From NCBI RefSeq assembly GCF_010994035.1, contig NZ_WIXN01000007.1, positions 1 through 64,000 of the forward strand: a stretch of 64,000 bases of DNA. The letters are read 5' to 3'. Each line of letters starts with the position of its first letter. Position 1 is the stretch's first letter. Of this stretch, positions 51,173 through 59,354 are shown in pieces. The notes below the pieces were generated by a model that was given only the letters and a program-made list of their open reading frames with translations, did no database searches and was not told the DNA's origin. The position numbers were made by a program, and so were the translations under genes. The DNA is from Virgibacillus aidingensis. Its GTDB lineage: Bacteria; Bacillota; Bacilli; Bacillales; Amphibacillaceae.

Positions 51173-51805
51173 TCATCCATGCCCCGCCTTTTCATTCAGC
51201 TGCATCGCGTTTTCAGCATGTTCATCTGGAGTGGCCGGCCGGGATCTTTCATTCCGGAATATGCCATATTTCTTTTTAAACCGTTCCAGGATCCTTATCC
51301 AGCTCACACTAAACACAGCAAGGGGGAAAACAGTGGAAAGCGCGTGGGCAAGATCGTGATAGATACTTGAAACATAAACACCATTTGATTAGTTCCTTCT
51401 TCTAATTGTACTTCGAATAGGCCATCAGACTGTATGTCAATTGTTTCCCCGTTAACCATAACAGATGAAGTTGCTTCACCATCCACCTCATCGATGGCTT
51501 CTGTGTTAAATGATATGGATTTCTCTGAAACGGTCATGCCATCTTCCAGCTCATCAGCTGAAATAACCGGGTGAGCGTTATCCGGCGGCATTTCCACAAT
51601 CACCTTTGCAAATGGCCTTGTAATATTCCTTTCAGAAGCATCATTAAATCTCTCTGCTGTGAGTGTATAGGTTCCTGGTTCATCAATACTTAAAACGACT
51701 TCTTCATTTCCATCTGTTACAGCTTAATTATTTTCTGTATATTTCTGCCCGTCAATTAAGATGGCTGCACCCTCTACTGGAGGAACAGCATCATAGTTCA
51801 CCAGA
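51173..51805 (-). pseudogene. Remnants of a surface-protein gene downstream of a cobalamin riboswitch
   Basis: Minus-strand translation gives Ig-like surface-protein sequence (VEGAAILIDGQKYTENN, stop, AVTDGNEEVVLSIDEPGTYT, then RPFAKVIVEMPPDNAHPV and DGMTVSEKSISFNTEAIDE). After LEEGTNQ the frame switches and continues as a C-terminal piece with one hydrophobic segment (LSTVFPLAVFSVSWIRIL) and a basic tail ending NEKAGHG. So there is at least one in-frame TAA (~51725) and one frameshift or deletion (~51385), and no start or signal peptide. It was probably a cell-surface, cobalamin-linked protein. Confidence 0.7.
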
Positions 51806-51896
51806 AAACTCCCAATTACAGTGGCGGGAACGCGCCGGCTTTGCACCGGCCTTCCCTTTTAATGATTAACAGCAGTCTGCTGGCAATCAACCCATT
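51806..51896 (-). promoter_or_regulatory. Truncated cobalamin (B12) riboswitch
   Basis: Minus strand: GGGTTG, then TTAAAAGGGAAGGCCGGTGC, AAAGCCGGC, and CCCGCCACTGTAATTGGGAG. This is the conserved core (AAAAGGGAA, GGTG-AA--CC, B12 box GCCACTGT). The 3' part (a CAGGA-GAC box and the expression platform) is not found; the sequence runs straight into surface-protein remnants. Confidence 0.85.
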
Positions 51897-52118
51897 TTTT
51901 CGTATTCAGTTACTATATACTAATCTACAAAAATGGAGCGTCAACCTCTAATTCGGTTTGGACCTGTTTTTTGGAGATAGCTCAATTTTGGAATTCCAAT
52001 CTTTTTGAGGTTCAGTTTTTTCACGTTTAGGATTAAATATGATAAACTAGCATTCATTATATTGATTTCAGATTCTGCTTTTTTTCCAATTATTTCTGTC
52101 AGGAGGGGCGTTCTCAAA

Positions 52119-53036
52119 TTGGACAAGAATACACGCTATATTTACCTTATCGTTATATTCGTCATGCTTATGTGGGGGATGAATGTATCGGCACTTAAAG
52201 TAATCGTGGAAAACTTCATGCCAATTACGATTACTTCCCTTCGTATTCTCGTTGCCGGTCTGGTTGTCTTTATCATTTTAGCTTTTGCCGGAGGGGTACG
52301 GCTGCCTAAAAAGAAAGAATGGTATTTCATTGCTGGAGGGTCCGTATTCAGTGTTGTGCTGCACCACTATTTTTTAGCAAGCGGCCTTACGATGACAAGC
52401 GCCGCTAATACTGGATTAATTTTAGGTATGGGTCCGGTTTTAACTGTTATTTTTGCTACAGTTATTTTAAAAAGAAAACCTTCGAAACTCCAATTCACCG
52501 GTTTTATTTTCGGGTTTATCGGAGTAAGTTTTACCGTGCTTGCAGGCAGTGAAGGCATTGATACCATTAACCTGGGTGATTTATATATTTTGCTGTCAAT
52601 TTTATCCCAGGCACTTAGTTTTATTGTTATCAAGAAGGCAGCAGAATCCATGGATCCAAGACTGTTTACAGGCTATATGCTAATTTTTGGTTCCGTTTTT
52701 TTATTTGTTATCAGTCTGTGGAGCGAACCAAATGGCATAGCCTCTCTAAGTAATGTTGATTATACTGTTTGGCTGGTATTTCTATTTTCAGCTGTGATAG
52801 CAACCGGTGTCGGCCATATGGCTTATAACTATGCGATTAGCCAATTGGGGCCGGCTGAAACATCCATATTCCTGAATTTAAATACGTTTTTTTCCATTAT
52901 AGGAGCAGCCATATTCTTAAATGAAGTTATCTTATTTTCTCATTTTATCGGACTTATCTTCATTGTTTCCGGAGTAATTTTTGGATCCGGCGGGCTGGAA
53001 GCATGGTTGATCGGGAGAAGAAAAAAACGAATGTGA
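52119..53036 (+). CDS. DMT superfamily transporter (EamA family)
   Basis: 305 aa with ten predicted TM helices in two EamA repeats (MLMWGMNVSALKVIVENFMPITITSLR near the start; GHMAYNYAISQLGPAETSIFLNLNTFFSIIGAAIFLNE in the second half). Start set at TTG 52119, 10 bases after AGGAGGGG; the frame extends back to 52005 but without a ribosome site and with a non-membrane-like leader. Likely exporter of amino acids or metabolites. Confidence 0.85.
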   Translation: MDKNTRYIYLIVIFVMLMWGMNVSALKVIVENFMPITITSLRILVAGLVVFIILAFAGGVRLPKKKEWYFIAGGSVFSVVLHHYFLASGLTMTSAANTGLILGMGPVLTVIFATVILKRKPSKLQFTGFIFGFIGVSFTVLAGSEGIDTINLGDLYILLSILSQALSFIVIKKAAESMDPRLFTGYMLIFGSVFLFVISLWSEPNGIASLSNVDYTVWLVFLFSAVIATGVGHMAYNYAISQLGPAETSIFLNLNTFFSIIGAAIFLNEVILFSHFIGLIFIVSGVIFGSGGLEAWLIGRRKKRM

Positions 53037-53087
53037 AGATGGTGCAAAGAAATCGGGAGGATTTCCCATTCAGCACAATAAAAAATA

Positions 53088-53111
53088 AGGGCAGCTGAAC
53101 AGCTACCCTTT
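53088..53111. terminator. Palindrome between eamA-like gene and small minus-strand gene
   Basis: AAGGGCAGCTG and CAGCTACCCTT form an 11-bp stem with one mismatch. It can serve both convergent genes and overlaps the stop of the small protein. Confidence 0.6.
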
Positions 53112-53270
53112 GTAGGATATATTTCCTTTTTCTTGATTATCGTTTTCATATGCGATCAGGATAATTTCTTCTCCTTTTTCCTCGCTGAGTGTTTTTTCTA
53201 GTGAACGAACTTGCTGAAGTGTTGTTTCTGATAAATTTGCCGGATCGTACTGTTTCTTTTCCATTTTCAT
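53103..53270 (-). CDS. Small acidic protein of unknown function (55 aa)
   Basis: Reads MKMEKKQYDPANLSETTL, QQVRSLEKTLSEEKGEEIIL and IAYENDNQEKGNISYKG: a soluble, charged protein with one likely helix then a strand. AGGAAAGGTG precedes the ATG at 53270 (or ATG at 53264). The regular codon use and convergent terminator support a real gene. Too short for standard ORF cutoffs; I recognise no family. Confidence 0.6.
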   Translation of the reverse strand: MKMEKKQYDPANLSETTLQQVRSLEKTLSEEKGEEIILIAYENDNQEKGNISYKG

Positions 53271-53350
53271 CACCTTTCCTATTTGGATATTTAAAGCAAA
53301 TACTGCCTGTTCTTACCCAAGAACTCCGCTTTCATTCGTGAATTCCGCAG

Positions 53351-53668
53351 CTAACGGTGATTCCCGCTATGAATAGTTTCCGTCAATTCTGTTTCCGTTT
53401 TTGTATGATCATGTTCATCACAATAATATACAACCGTTTTGATGACGTGGGATATATGGCAGGTTCGTGTGTGCCGGATAAAATTTTTCCAATACGAATA
53501 TTCATGGCTCCCAACTTCTATTGTATCGTAGCTGGTACTGTATTCGACCCAGTTATGGGTTGAGCCGCTCGTTTCTGGTTCCGTATTGCTGACTGTGGCA
53601 TCTGCTATCAGTGTATTGGATAAAGAAGATACTAAAATAATAAAACCAATCGCAAGTATTTTTCTCAT
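53351..53668 (-). CDS. Small secreted protein, unknown function
   Basis: 105 aa. Sec signal peptide MRKILAIGFIILVSSLSNTL with cleavage near IADA-TVS. The mature part is polar, rich in Ser/Thr/His/Glu, with two cysteines (HTRTCHIS and VVYYCDEHDH) and a His-rich C-terminus that could bind metal. ATG 53668 with AAAGGGTTGG upstream is preferred to the frame start at 53743. No family recognised. Confidence 0.6.
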   Translation of the reverse strand: MRKILAIGFIILVSSLSNTLIADATVSNTEPETSGSTHNWVEYSTSYDTIEVGSHEYSYWKNFIRHTRTCHISHVIKTVVYYCDEHDHTKTETELTETIHSGNHR

Positions 53669-53855
53669 TTTAACCAACCCTTTTATTCCAACGCTATTCA
53701 TATTATGCCTTGTATCGTCTAAATTATGCGTATTGAATTTCATTTCGATTTTTAAAGGGAAAAAGTTGTATTTATTGCCCGGAATATCTTTATTGCTTTA
53801 CCGAAACAAAGTTGATAAGATGCTAATAGGTTTAAGAGAAAGGTTGGTGATCAGC

Positions 53856-54377
53856 GTGTCTATCGAGCGTGTAAAAGCACATTTTAAACAATGGAACCGG
53901 GAAGCAGAAGTTATGGAGTTCAAGAGCTCCAGCGCAACTGTTCAGCAGGCTGCTGAAACCATTGGCGTATTACCTGAGCAAATTGCCAAAACACTGTCTT
54001 TCAGAGGGAAAGAAGATAAAGCAATACTCGTTGTGGCAGCAGGCGATGCTAAAATTGACAATAAAAAATTCCGTCATACATTCGGCTTTAAAGCTCGGAT
54101 GCTTAGTCACGACGAAGTACAGGAACAAACAGGACATGAAGTCGGGGGTGTATGTCCGTTTGGACTGGCAAATGACCTTGACGTCTATCTCGATGTTTCC
54201 ATGAAACGATTTGATAAGGTATTTCCAGCTTGCGGCAGTACGAACTCAGCAATTGAGTTAACCTGTGAAGAATTGTTTACCTATTCCTTTGCAAAGGCCT
54301 GGGTTGATGTATGTAAAGGATGGCAGGAAGAAGAAATTGGAATAACTTCAGGCGAAAGTTCCAAGAGTGCTACTTAG
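53856..54377 (+). CDS. YbaK/EbsC family protein (Cys-tRNA(Pro) deacylase-like)
   Basis: 173 aa. Editing-domain fold: SSSATVQQAAETIGVLPEQIAKTLSF, catalytic-site Lys in GDAKIDNKKFRHTFG, then GHEVGGVCPFGL and the ACGSTNSAIELT loop. Family members hydrolyse mischarged tRNA. Start set at GTG 53856 after AAAGGTTGGTGA; the frame extends to 53586 but that part overlaps the opposite gene and looks non-coding. Confidence 0.85.
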   Translation: MSIERVKAHFKQWNREAEVMEFKSSSATVQQAAETIGVLPEQIAKTLSFRGKEDKAILVVAAGDAKIDNKKFRHTFGFKARMLSHDEVQEQTGHEVGGVCPFGLANDLDVYLDVSMKRFDKVFPACGSTNSAIELTCEELFTYSFAKAWVDVCKGWQEEEIGITSGESSKSAT

Positions 54378-54395
54378 TGCAGCACTCTTTTTGAT
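54364..54395 (+). terminator. Terminator of the ybaK-like gene
   Basis: AGAGTGC and GCACTCT with a 11-base loop, then TTTTT. The stop codon lies inside the loop. Confidence 0.8.
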
Positions 54396-54598
54396 TTAAA
54401 AAAATTTGCTTTTGCAAAGCAGCACCAGTCATTCAGTGTATAGGCTTTATTTGCGAACTCCTTTCGGAAATAATGCCGGAGTTCCTGAAGTGCGATACCT
54501 GTTAATACCGTATACCGGTTGGTGTCATACTTCGCTTCTTCCAAACTAATACGCATGGACTTACTGACAATATCTCTGATTTTTAATTGGAGCTTCAA
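54374..54598 (-). CDS. Hypothetical small protein (74 aa)
   Basis: TTG start at 54598 with GGAAGTGG upstream. The sequence has well-formed helical stretches (MRISLEEAKYDTNRYTVLTG, IALQELRHYFRKEFANK) and ends NDWCCFAKANFFKSKRVLH. It overlaps the terminator hairpin of the convergent gene by a few codons, which weakens the case. No family recognised. Confidence 0.45.
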   Translation of the reverse strand: MKLQLKIRDIVSKSMRISLEEAKYDTNRYTVLTGIALQELRHYFRKEFANKAYTLNDWCCFAKANFFKSKRVLH

Positions 54599-55041
54599 TT
54601 ATCCACTTCCGTATATTAAGAGAAAGATGGCTCTGTGTTTAAGGTTGTTCGTGCTATTTATAAGTTGTAATATATCTTCTTTTGAAAGGTTCTAGCCTCG
54701 AAAAGCGATGTTCTTCTACTGTTACAAATTAATTTGCAACAGTAGAACCGTCCCGCTGTTTGGATCAGTCTTCCTGGACAGGATCCTTACATCGTTTTCA
54801 CTTCCATAATGTATATGATAAACTGAATTCACCAAATTTTACTGTTCATACCAATGGCTGAATAAATGCATGTTTCAATTAAAACTATTTATTTCAGTCA
54901 TATGGAAGAACCTGCTTGTTATATATATAAAAATAACTACCAATGAAATGCACATGTAACATACCCTTTTGACTGAAAATTTCTTTTTGCAACGTAAGGA
55001 TCGTCCCAATGTTTATCACTGTTTATAAGGAGTGATTTTAT
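54599..55041. other. Intergenic region with a dispersed palindromic repeat
   Basis: Contains GTTACAAATTAATTTGCAAC (a near-palindrome, 54721-54740) joined to GTAGAACCGTCCCGCTGTTT at ~54742-54761, a member of the GGGACGGTTCT repeat family. Otherwise AT-rich. AAGGAGTGA at 55028 is the ribosome site of the next gene. Confidence 0.5.
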
Positions 55042-56439
55042 ATGCATCATTCGAAGAGAATTGATGAAATAATTGAAAACAAGCGAGACAAGTTTATTTC
55101 CGTTAGCCAGCGGATCTGGGAGCTGGCTGAGAAGAGCTACGAGGAGACTGCATCTGCTGATCTTCTCTGTAGAAGTCTGGAAGAGGAAGGGTTTGCGGTA
55201 GAAAGGAATGTGGCAAATATTCCTACAGCTTTTATTGGTTCCTATGGAAGCGGAAATCCGGTAGTAGCAATATTGGGTGAATATGATGCACTTGCCGGGC
55301 TCAGCCAGGAGGCGGGTATTGCTGAACAAAAACCGGTTAAGAAAAACGGAAATGGGCATGGCTGCGGTCATAATTTGCTGGGGACAGGGGCACTCGCTGC
55401 TGCTGTAGCTGTTAAAGATTATATGAGAGAACATAATATAACTGGTACCGTCCGATATTATGGATGCCCTGCAGAAGAAAATGGAGACGCTAAAGCATAT
55501 ATGGTTCGTGATGGAGTCTTTGACGATGTTGATTTTTCCCTTACGTGGCATCCAGCTCCGGCCAATGCGGTAAGTGCCATGAATGCCCTGGCTACCTACC
55601 AGGTTTATTTCCGTTTTAAAGGTCGTTCAGCCCATGCTGCTGCGGCTCCCCACCTTGGCAGGAGCGCACTTGATGCAGTGGAGCTGATGAACGTCGGTGT
55701 CAATTATTTGCGTGAACATATTATACCACAGGCAAGGATCCACTATGCTGTTACCAATACAGGCGGCTATTCACCAAATGTCGTCCAATCGGATGCTGAA
55801 GTACTTTATTTAATCCGAGCTCCGAAAGTGAATCAAGTAGAACTAATCTATCGGCGATTGGTTAAAATTGCTGAAGGAGCAGCCCACATGACAGAAACGG
55901 AAATGGAGCTGGAATTTGACAGTGGTACATCGGATTTAATTAAAAACAGAACCATCGATCAGGTTATGCTGAATAACTTCCATAAACTTGGCATTCCTGA
56001 ATTTACCGAAGAAGAGATTCAATTTGCCAAAAAGATTCAGGCCACATTAAGTAAAGATGAATTAAATAATCTATGGCATGAAAGTATGAAAGGCCAAATT
56101 TTATCTGACACAATATTACCGTTAACTGATGAAGAAGCATTCGCCTCTACAGATGTAGCAGATGTAAGCAATGTTACACCTACAAGCCAGGCGCATGCAG
56201 TCACCATGGCAAACGGCACCTCTCTTCATACCTGGCAGGTAGTGGCACAGGTCGGCTCTTCCATTGGCCAAAAAGGAATGCTTCATGCAGGAAAAGTAAT
56301 TGCATCCACCGCAGTTGAAATGATACAGGATGAAAATCTGATTCAACAGGCAAAAGAGGAATTAACAGAAAAGTTTGGCGGCGAAAGTTATGTTTCTCCT
56401 ATTCCGGAAGATGTTGTACCGCCAGTAAATAGAAAATAA
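55042..56439 (+). CDS. M20 family amidohydrolase (AbgB-like)
   Basis: 465 aa. Metal ligand motifs GEYDALAG, GHGCGHNLLGTGA and PAEENGDAKAYMVRDG, then a dimerisation insert (FRFKGRSAHAAAAPHLGRSALDAVELM), and a late His in VTPTSQAHAVTMANGTSLHTW. Resembles the AbgB subunit that splits p-aminobenzoyl-glutamate, also seen in acetyl-amino acid deacetylases. Abg partner AbgA is not present. Could it deacetylate N-acetyl-diaminobutyrate made by the DoeA-like enzyme? That is speculation; it lies 14 kb away. Confidence 0.87.
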   Translation: MHHSKRIDEIIENKRDKFISVSQRIWELAEKSYEETASADLLCRSLEEEGFAVERNVANIPTAFIGSYGSGNPVVAILGEYDALAGLSQEAGIAEQKPVKKNGNGHGCGHNLLGTGALAAAVAVKDYMREHNITGTVRYYGCPAEENGDAKAYMVRDGVFDDVDFSLTWHPAPANAVSAMNALATYQVYFRFKGRSAHAAAAPHLGRSALDAVELMNVGVNYLREHIIPQARIHYAVTNTGGYSPNVVQSDAEVLYLIRAPKVNQVELIYRRLVKIAEGAAHMTETEMELEFDSGTSDLIKNRTIDQVMLNNFHKLGIPEFTEEEIQFAKKIQATLSKDELNNLWHESMKGQILSDTILPLTDEEAFASTDVADVSNVTPTSQAHAVTMANGTSLHTWQVVAQVGSSIGQKGMLHAGKVIASTAVEMIQDENLIQQAKEELTEKFGGESYVSPIPEDVVPPVNRK

Positions 56440-56758
56440 TTACCACACGGGAGTTTTGTTTAATTTGCCACTTAGAGTAGTGATGAGTTGCGATATGTTG
56501 TTATTTTTCCAACTTTTATCAGCTGTTATACACACTCTCCATTTATCGGAGATGCATCCCAAAAACATATTTACGAAATAATATGATTTTGCAATTTCTC
56601 ATATTATTAATATGGAAAATTTACGTTTTTAATGTAGAAACATTAATTTAATGTACAAAAATGCATAAAATGAGGCAGCAATTTTCGTTTTTATCTATTT
56701 GCCCGGATATTAAAGGAGTGGTATATTATTAACAATCCATGAGAAAGGAGGAAGAAAA
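56440..56758. other. AT-rich gap before the repeat protein
   Basis: No gene seen. Long AT-rich runs; a strong ribosome site GAAAGGAGGAAG ends it. Confidence 0.4.
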
Positions 56759-57313
56759 ATGCCGACAGAAAAAATATTGATGAAATTAGTCAAAAGCGTG
56801 GAGGGATTAGCGAAAGAAATAGATGTTATAAATTCTACGATGGCTACCAAAGATGACCTAGCTGGTATGGCTTCAAAAGAAGACTTGAATCGCATGGCTA
56901 CCAAAGACGACATCACTGGTATGGCTTCAAAAGAAGACTTGAATCGCATGGCTACCAAAGATGACATCGCCGGGATGGCTTCAAAAGAAGACTTGAATCG
57001 CATGGCTACCAAAGACGACATCACTGGTATGGCTTCAAAAGAGGACTTGACTCGCATGGCTACCAAAGATGACATCGCCGGGATGGCCACTAAAGAAGAT
57101 ATACAGCGGCTTGAAACAAAGATGAACGAGCATGACTATAAAATTGACCGCAACTTTCAACAAATAGCAACCAACGCTGAGAAACTGCATGAATTTAGCG
57201 CAAATAGCGTAAGATTGGAAAAAATAATGGAAACACTTTCGATTCGTTCTATTGAACAGGAAGGGAAAATAAGAAATTTGACTGTTCCTGCCGATTATAC
57301 ACCTTCCAAATAA
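56759..57313 (+). CDS. Repeat protein with 9-residue repeats and coiled-coil tail
   Basis: 184 aa, soluble, no signal peptide. Residues ~27-115 are ten 9-mers alternating MATKDDIxG and MASKEDLNR, encoded by a near-identical 54-bp DNA repeat. The tail (DIQRLETKMNEHDYKIDRNFQQIATNAEKL...IMETLSIRSIEQEGKI) has heptad-like hydrophobic spacing. Similar ATKxDI/L repeats occur in coiled-coil hypothetical proteins of Bacilli and phages. The near-exact DNA copies suggest recent expansion. No transfer signs beside it. Confidence 0.82.
   Translation: MPTEKILMKLVKSVEGLAKEIDVINSTMATKDDLAGMASKEDLNRMATKDDITGMASKEDLNRMATKDDIAGMASKEDLNRMATKDDITGMASKEDLTRMATKDDIAGMATKEDIQRLETKMNEHDYKIDRNFQQIATNAEKLHEFSANSVRLEKIMETLSIRSIEQEGKIRNLTVPADYTPSK
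56840..57105 (+). repeat. 54-bp in-frame tandem repeat within the repeat protein
   Basis: GGCTACCAAAGAYGACATC and GGTATGGCTTCAAAAGAAGA alternate about five times with few base changes, all a multiple of three so the frame is kept. Confidence 0.85.
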
Positions 57314-57789
57314 TGGGTGCTTCATTAATACAATACTGATTAATTAGCAGTTATTGCCTCACATTCAGACAGTTAAGTTACACATAAACTCTATTATTAT
57401 AGTAAAAATAAAATCCCATTAAATAATGTTGATGGCTGTCTAAAACAATAAAGACAGCCTTTTAACCTCTTTATAAGAATTATTTATCTTGATCTTTCCA
57501 AACCAAAAGACGGCTTTCTCAAAATATTGAACAAGCGTAAGGTAACCTGTTACCGCACCAGGGTGCCGTATATTTGCATTCTTCCTTTAACCATTGATCT
57601 TTTCATTACCTCTTGAAAAGGGATTCCCAATAAATGAGCGGCCATCACCATCTCCTCCTATTAAAATTTGCTTCAACTCTAATTCCCTGAAACAACAATG
57701 AATCTACTAATTTTCCCTATTAGGTATATTTTCTATTAAACTTGGTTAGCTTGTATATTAACAAACTAGTATTTTAGGAGAGAGTGAAT
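57314..57789. other. Intergenic region before the cell-wall amidase
   Basis: Holds the terminator at 57434. The rest is AT-rich with no convincing gene. Confidence 0.4.
57434..57465 (+). terminator. Terminator after the repeat protein gene
   Basis: GGCTGTCT and AGACAGCC, 10-base loop, then TTTTAA. Confidence 0.8.
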
Positions 57790-58770
57790 ATGAAACATTT
57801 TAAAATAGCTGCAGTGCTTACCGTTATACTATTCTCAATGTTTATATTCCCGGCAGTGCTGCAAGCAGATAGCGGAGATACATTTATCGTAGGTACTGAT
57901 TCAATGGAAATGAAAACAGCGCCGGAGCAGAAAAGCAGCAGCATTGGTTACTTAAATAGAGGAGATAAAATCACCATTTTTGAAGAAAAAAACGGCTGGG
58001 GAAAATCCTATTTTAACGGAGAAGAAATTTGGGTAGCACTGTACTTTCTTTTCCCTGTTGAAGATGAAGAAATGGAAAGTAATGAAACAAAAGAAACAAA
58101 ACTATCAAATCCAATCACTTTCTTTGATGAAAATGGAGAAGAAGTTACTGTTTCAACAGAATGGAAGCATGTAAAAGACGAAAGATTATTGTCAGGCTCT
58201 ACTGAAATTGCCAATCAAGATATCGGTAAATCCCTTTCTGACTATCACTTTATTATCGATGCCGGGCATGGCGGAATAGATTCCGGCGCTGTCGGGTTGA
58301 ATGAAGTTAAGGAAAAAGACTTGAACCTTTCCACAGCAAAAACCATTGCTGAAAAATTGGAGGATGAAGGTGCAGCAGTTTCTATGACACGGAAGGATGA
58401 CACCTTTATTTCTTTGGATGAACGTGTCCATATCAGCAATTCAAGTAATGCAAATGTCTTTATCAGCATCCATTACAACGCCAATGAAGACAGTGCAGCA
58501 AAGGGGCTTTCTACGTATTACAGTTCAAGTGTGACAAAAGAGCTCGCTGAAATTGTTCAGTCCTCCATTCTTGAAAGGGTAAACCTTGAGGATCGCGGGG
58601 CCAAACAGAACGGTTATCATGTGCTGCAGCATAATAATAAACCTTCCATCCTGATTGAGCTTGGGTTTGTCACGAACCCGAGTGACATAAAAGTAATTCA
58701 GACAGCGGATTATGAAGAAAAAGCAGCAGAAGGTTTGATCGACGGACTGAAAGAATACTTTAACGAGTAG
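57790..58770 (+). CDS. N-acetylmuramoyl-L-alanine amidase (SH3 + Amidase_3)
   Basis: 326 aa secreted murein hydrolase. Sec signal (FKIAAVLTVILFSMFIFPAVLQA), a bacterial SH3 domain (~residues 32-95, SSIGYLNRGDKITIFEEKNGWGKSYFNGEEIWVA), an acidic linker, then a zinc amidase: IDAGHGGIDSGAVG (Zn His), SIHYNANEDSAA (Zn His) and ILIELGFVTNPSD (catalytic Glu). ATG 57790 lies 8 bases after GGAGAG. Cleaves stem peptides from glycan; a CwlC/LytC-like role. Confidence 0.93.
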   Translation: MKHFKIAAVLTVILFSMFIFPAVLQADSGDTFIVGTDSMEMKTAPEQKSSSIGYLNRGDKITIFEEKNGWGKSYFNGEEIWVALYFLFPVEDEEMESNETKETKLSNPITFFDENGEEVTVSTEWKHVKDERLLSGSTEIANQDIGKSLSDYHFIIDAGHGGIDSGAVGLNEVKEKDLNLSTAKTIAEKLEDEGAAVSMTRKDDTFISLDERVHISNSSNANVFISIHYNANEDSAAKGLSTYYSSSVTKELAEIVQSSILERVNLEDRGAKQNGYHVLQHNNKPSILIELGFVTNPSDIKVIQTADYEEKAAEGLIDGLKEYFNE

Positions 58771-58785
58771 GCAATATATATGCTG

Positions 58786-58845
58786 AAAGGGCAGGAAATC
58801 CCGGCAGTCTGCCGGTTACTTAATATTCCTGTCCTTTCTTTTTCC
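58786..58845 (+). terminator. Terminator after the amidase
   Basis: AAAGGGCAGGAA pairs with TTCCTGTCCTTT (one G-T), enclosing a smaller CCGGCAG/TGCCGG hairpin, then TCTTTTTCC. Confidence 0.7.
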
Positions 58846-58999
58846 CCGCTTTCTTTTACCTATGGAAAATCATTAGATTTCATAGTAATAAAGTCCCTCC
58901 AACTTTAATTTCTACCCTTTTTTCATCTGGCTATGTCTTCCTGATTCTGGTACCATTTAATAGAAACAGCAAGAATAAAAGCTTTGGGGAACAACAAGT

Positions 59000-59354
59000 A
59001 TCTTTTTGATTTTTACAGGCAATTGTGCTGATTTTACGCTGGCAAAGTCTGGACATAGTGTGGAGCAGGATGAGCTTATCGATCTGAAATAAATGATGGA
59101 GAAGCCGTTCATAACTAAGGAAGAACTGATCATTAATCGGGCCAAACTGCCATCCTTCATCAGCATTAATACTTATTATAAGCTGGAAAAGAATAACATT
59201 GAATTTAAATTCATAGCATTAAATGATATTAACAAGGGAACACGCTGAGAATCCATCAGCCTTTATGAAAAACCCCGAAGCAAAAGCAGCGGCAGCAATT
59301 TTAAAAAATGAACCGGACATTCTATTATCCGGTAAGGAGGAGGAATTTCATTGA
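59000..59354 (+). pseudogene. Disrupted gene just upstream of the nitrilase-family gene
   Basis: Plus-strand translation reads IFTGNCADFTLAKSGHSV, EQDELIDLK, stop, MMEKPFITKEELIINR, AKLPSFISINTYYKLEKN, NIEFKFIALNDINKGT, then after a frameshift (~59246) ENPSAFMKNPEAKAAAAILK and NEPDILLSGKEEEFH with a stop overlapping the TTG start of the next gene. An internal TAA (~59092), a TGA and a frameshift break it. I do not recognise the family. Confidence 0.55.

Noticed and set aside
51146-51370. 74-codon plus frame with a nearby GGGGTGTGAAGG
   Set aside because: It is antisense to the C-terminal remnant ending at 51173, which has the more protein-like composition.
51304-51603. 99-codon minus frame as a gene
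   Set aside because: It is one fragment of the broken surface-protein remnant; it has no proper start, signal peptide or ribosome site, and its tail is read out of frame.
54937-55551. 204-codon minus frame
   Set aside because: Antisense to the clear M20 amidohydrolase gene and lacks a ribosome site.
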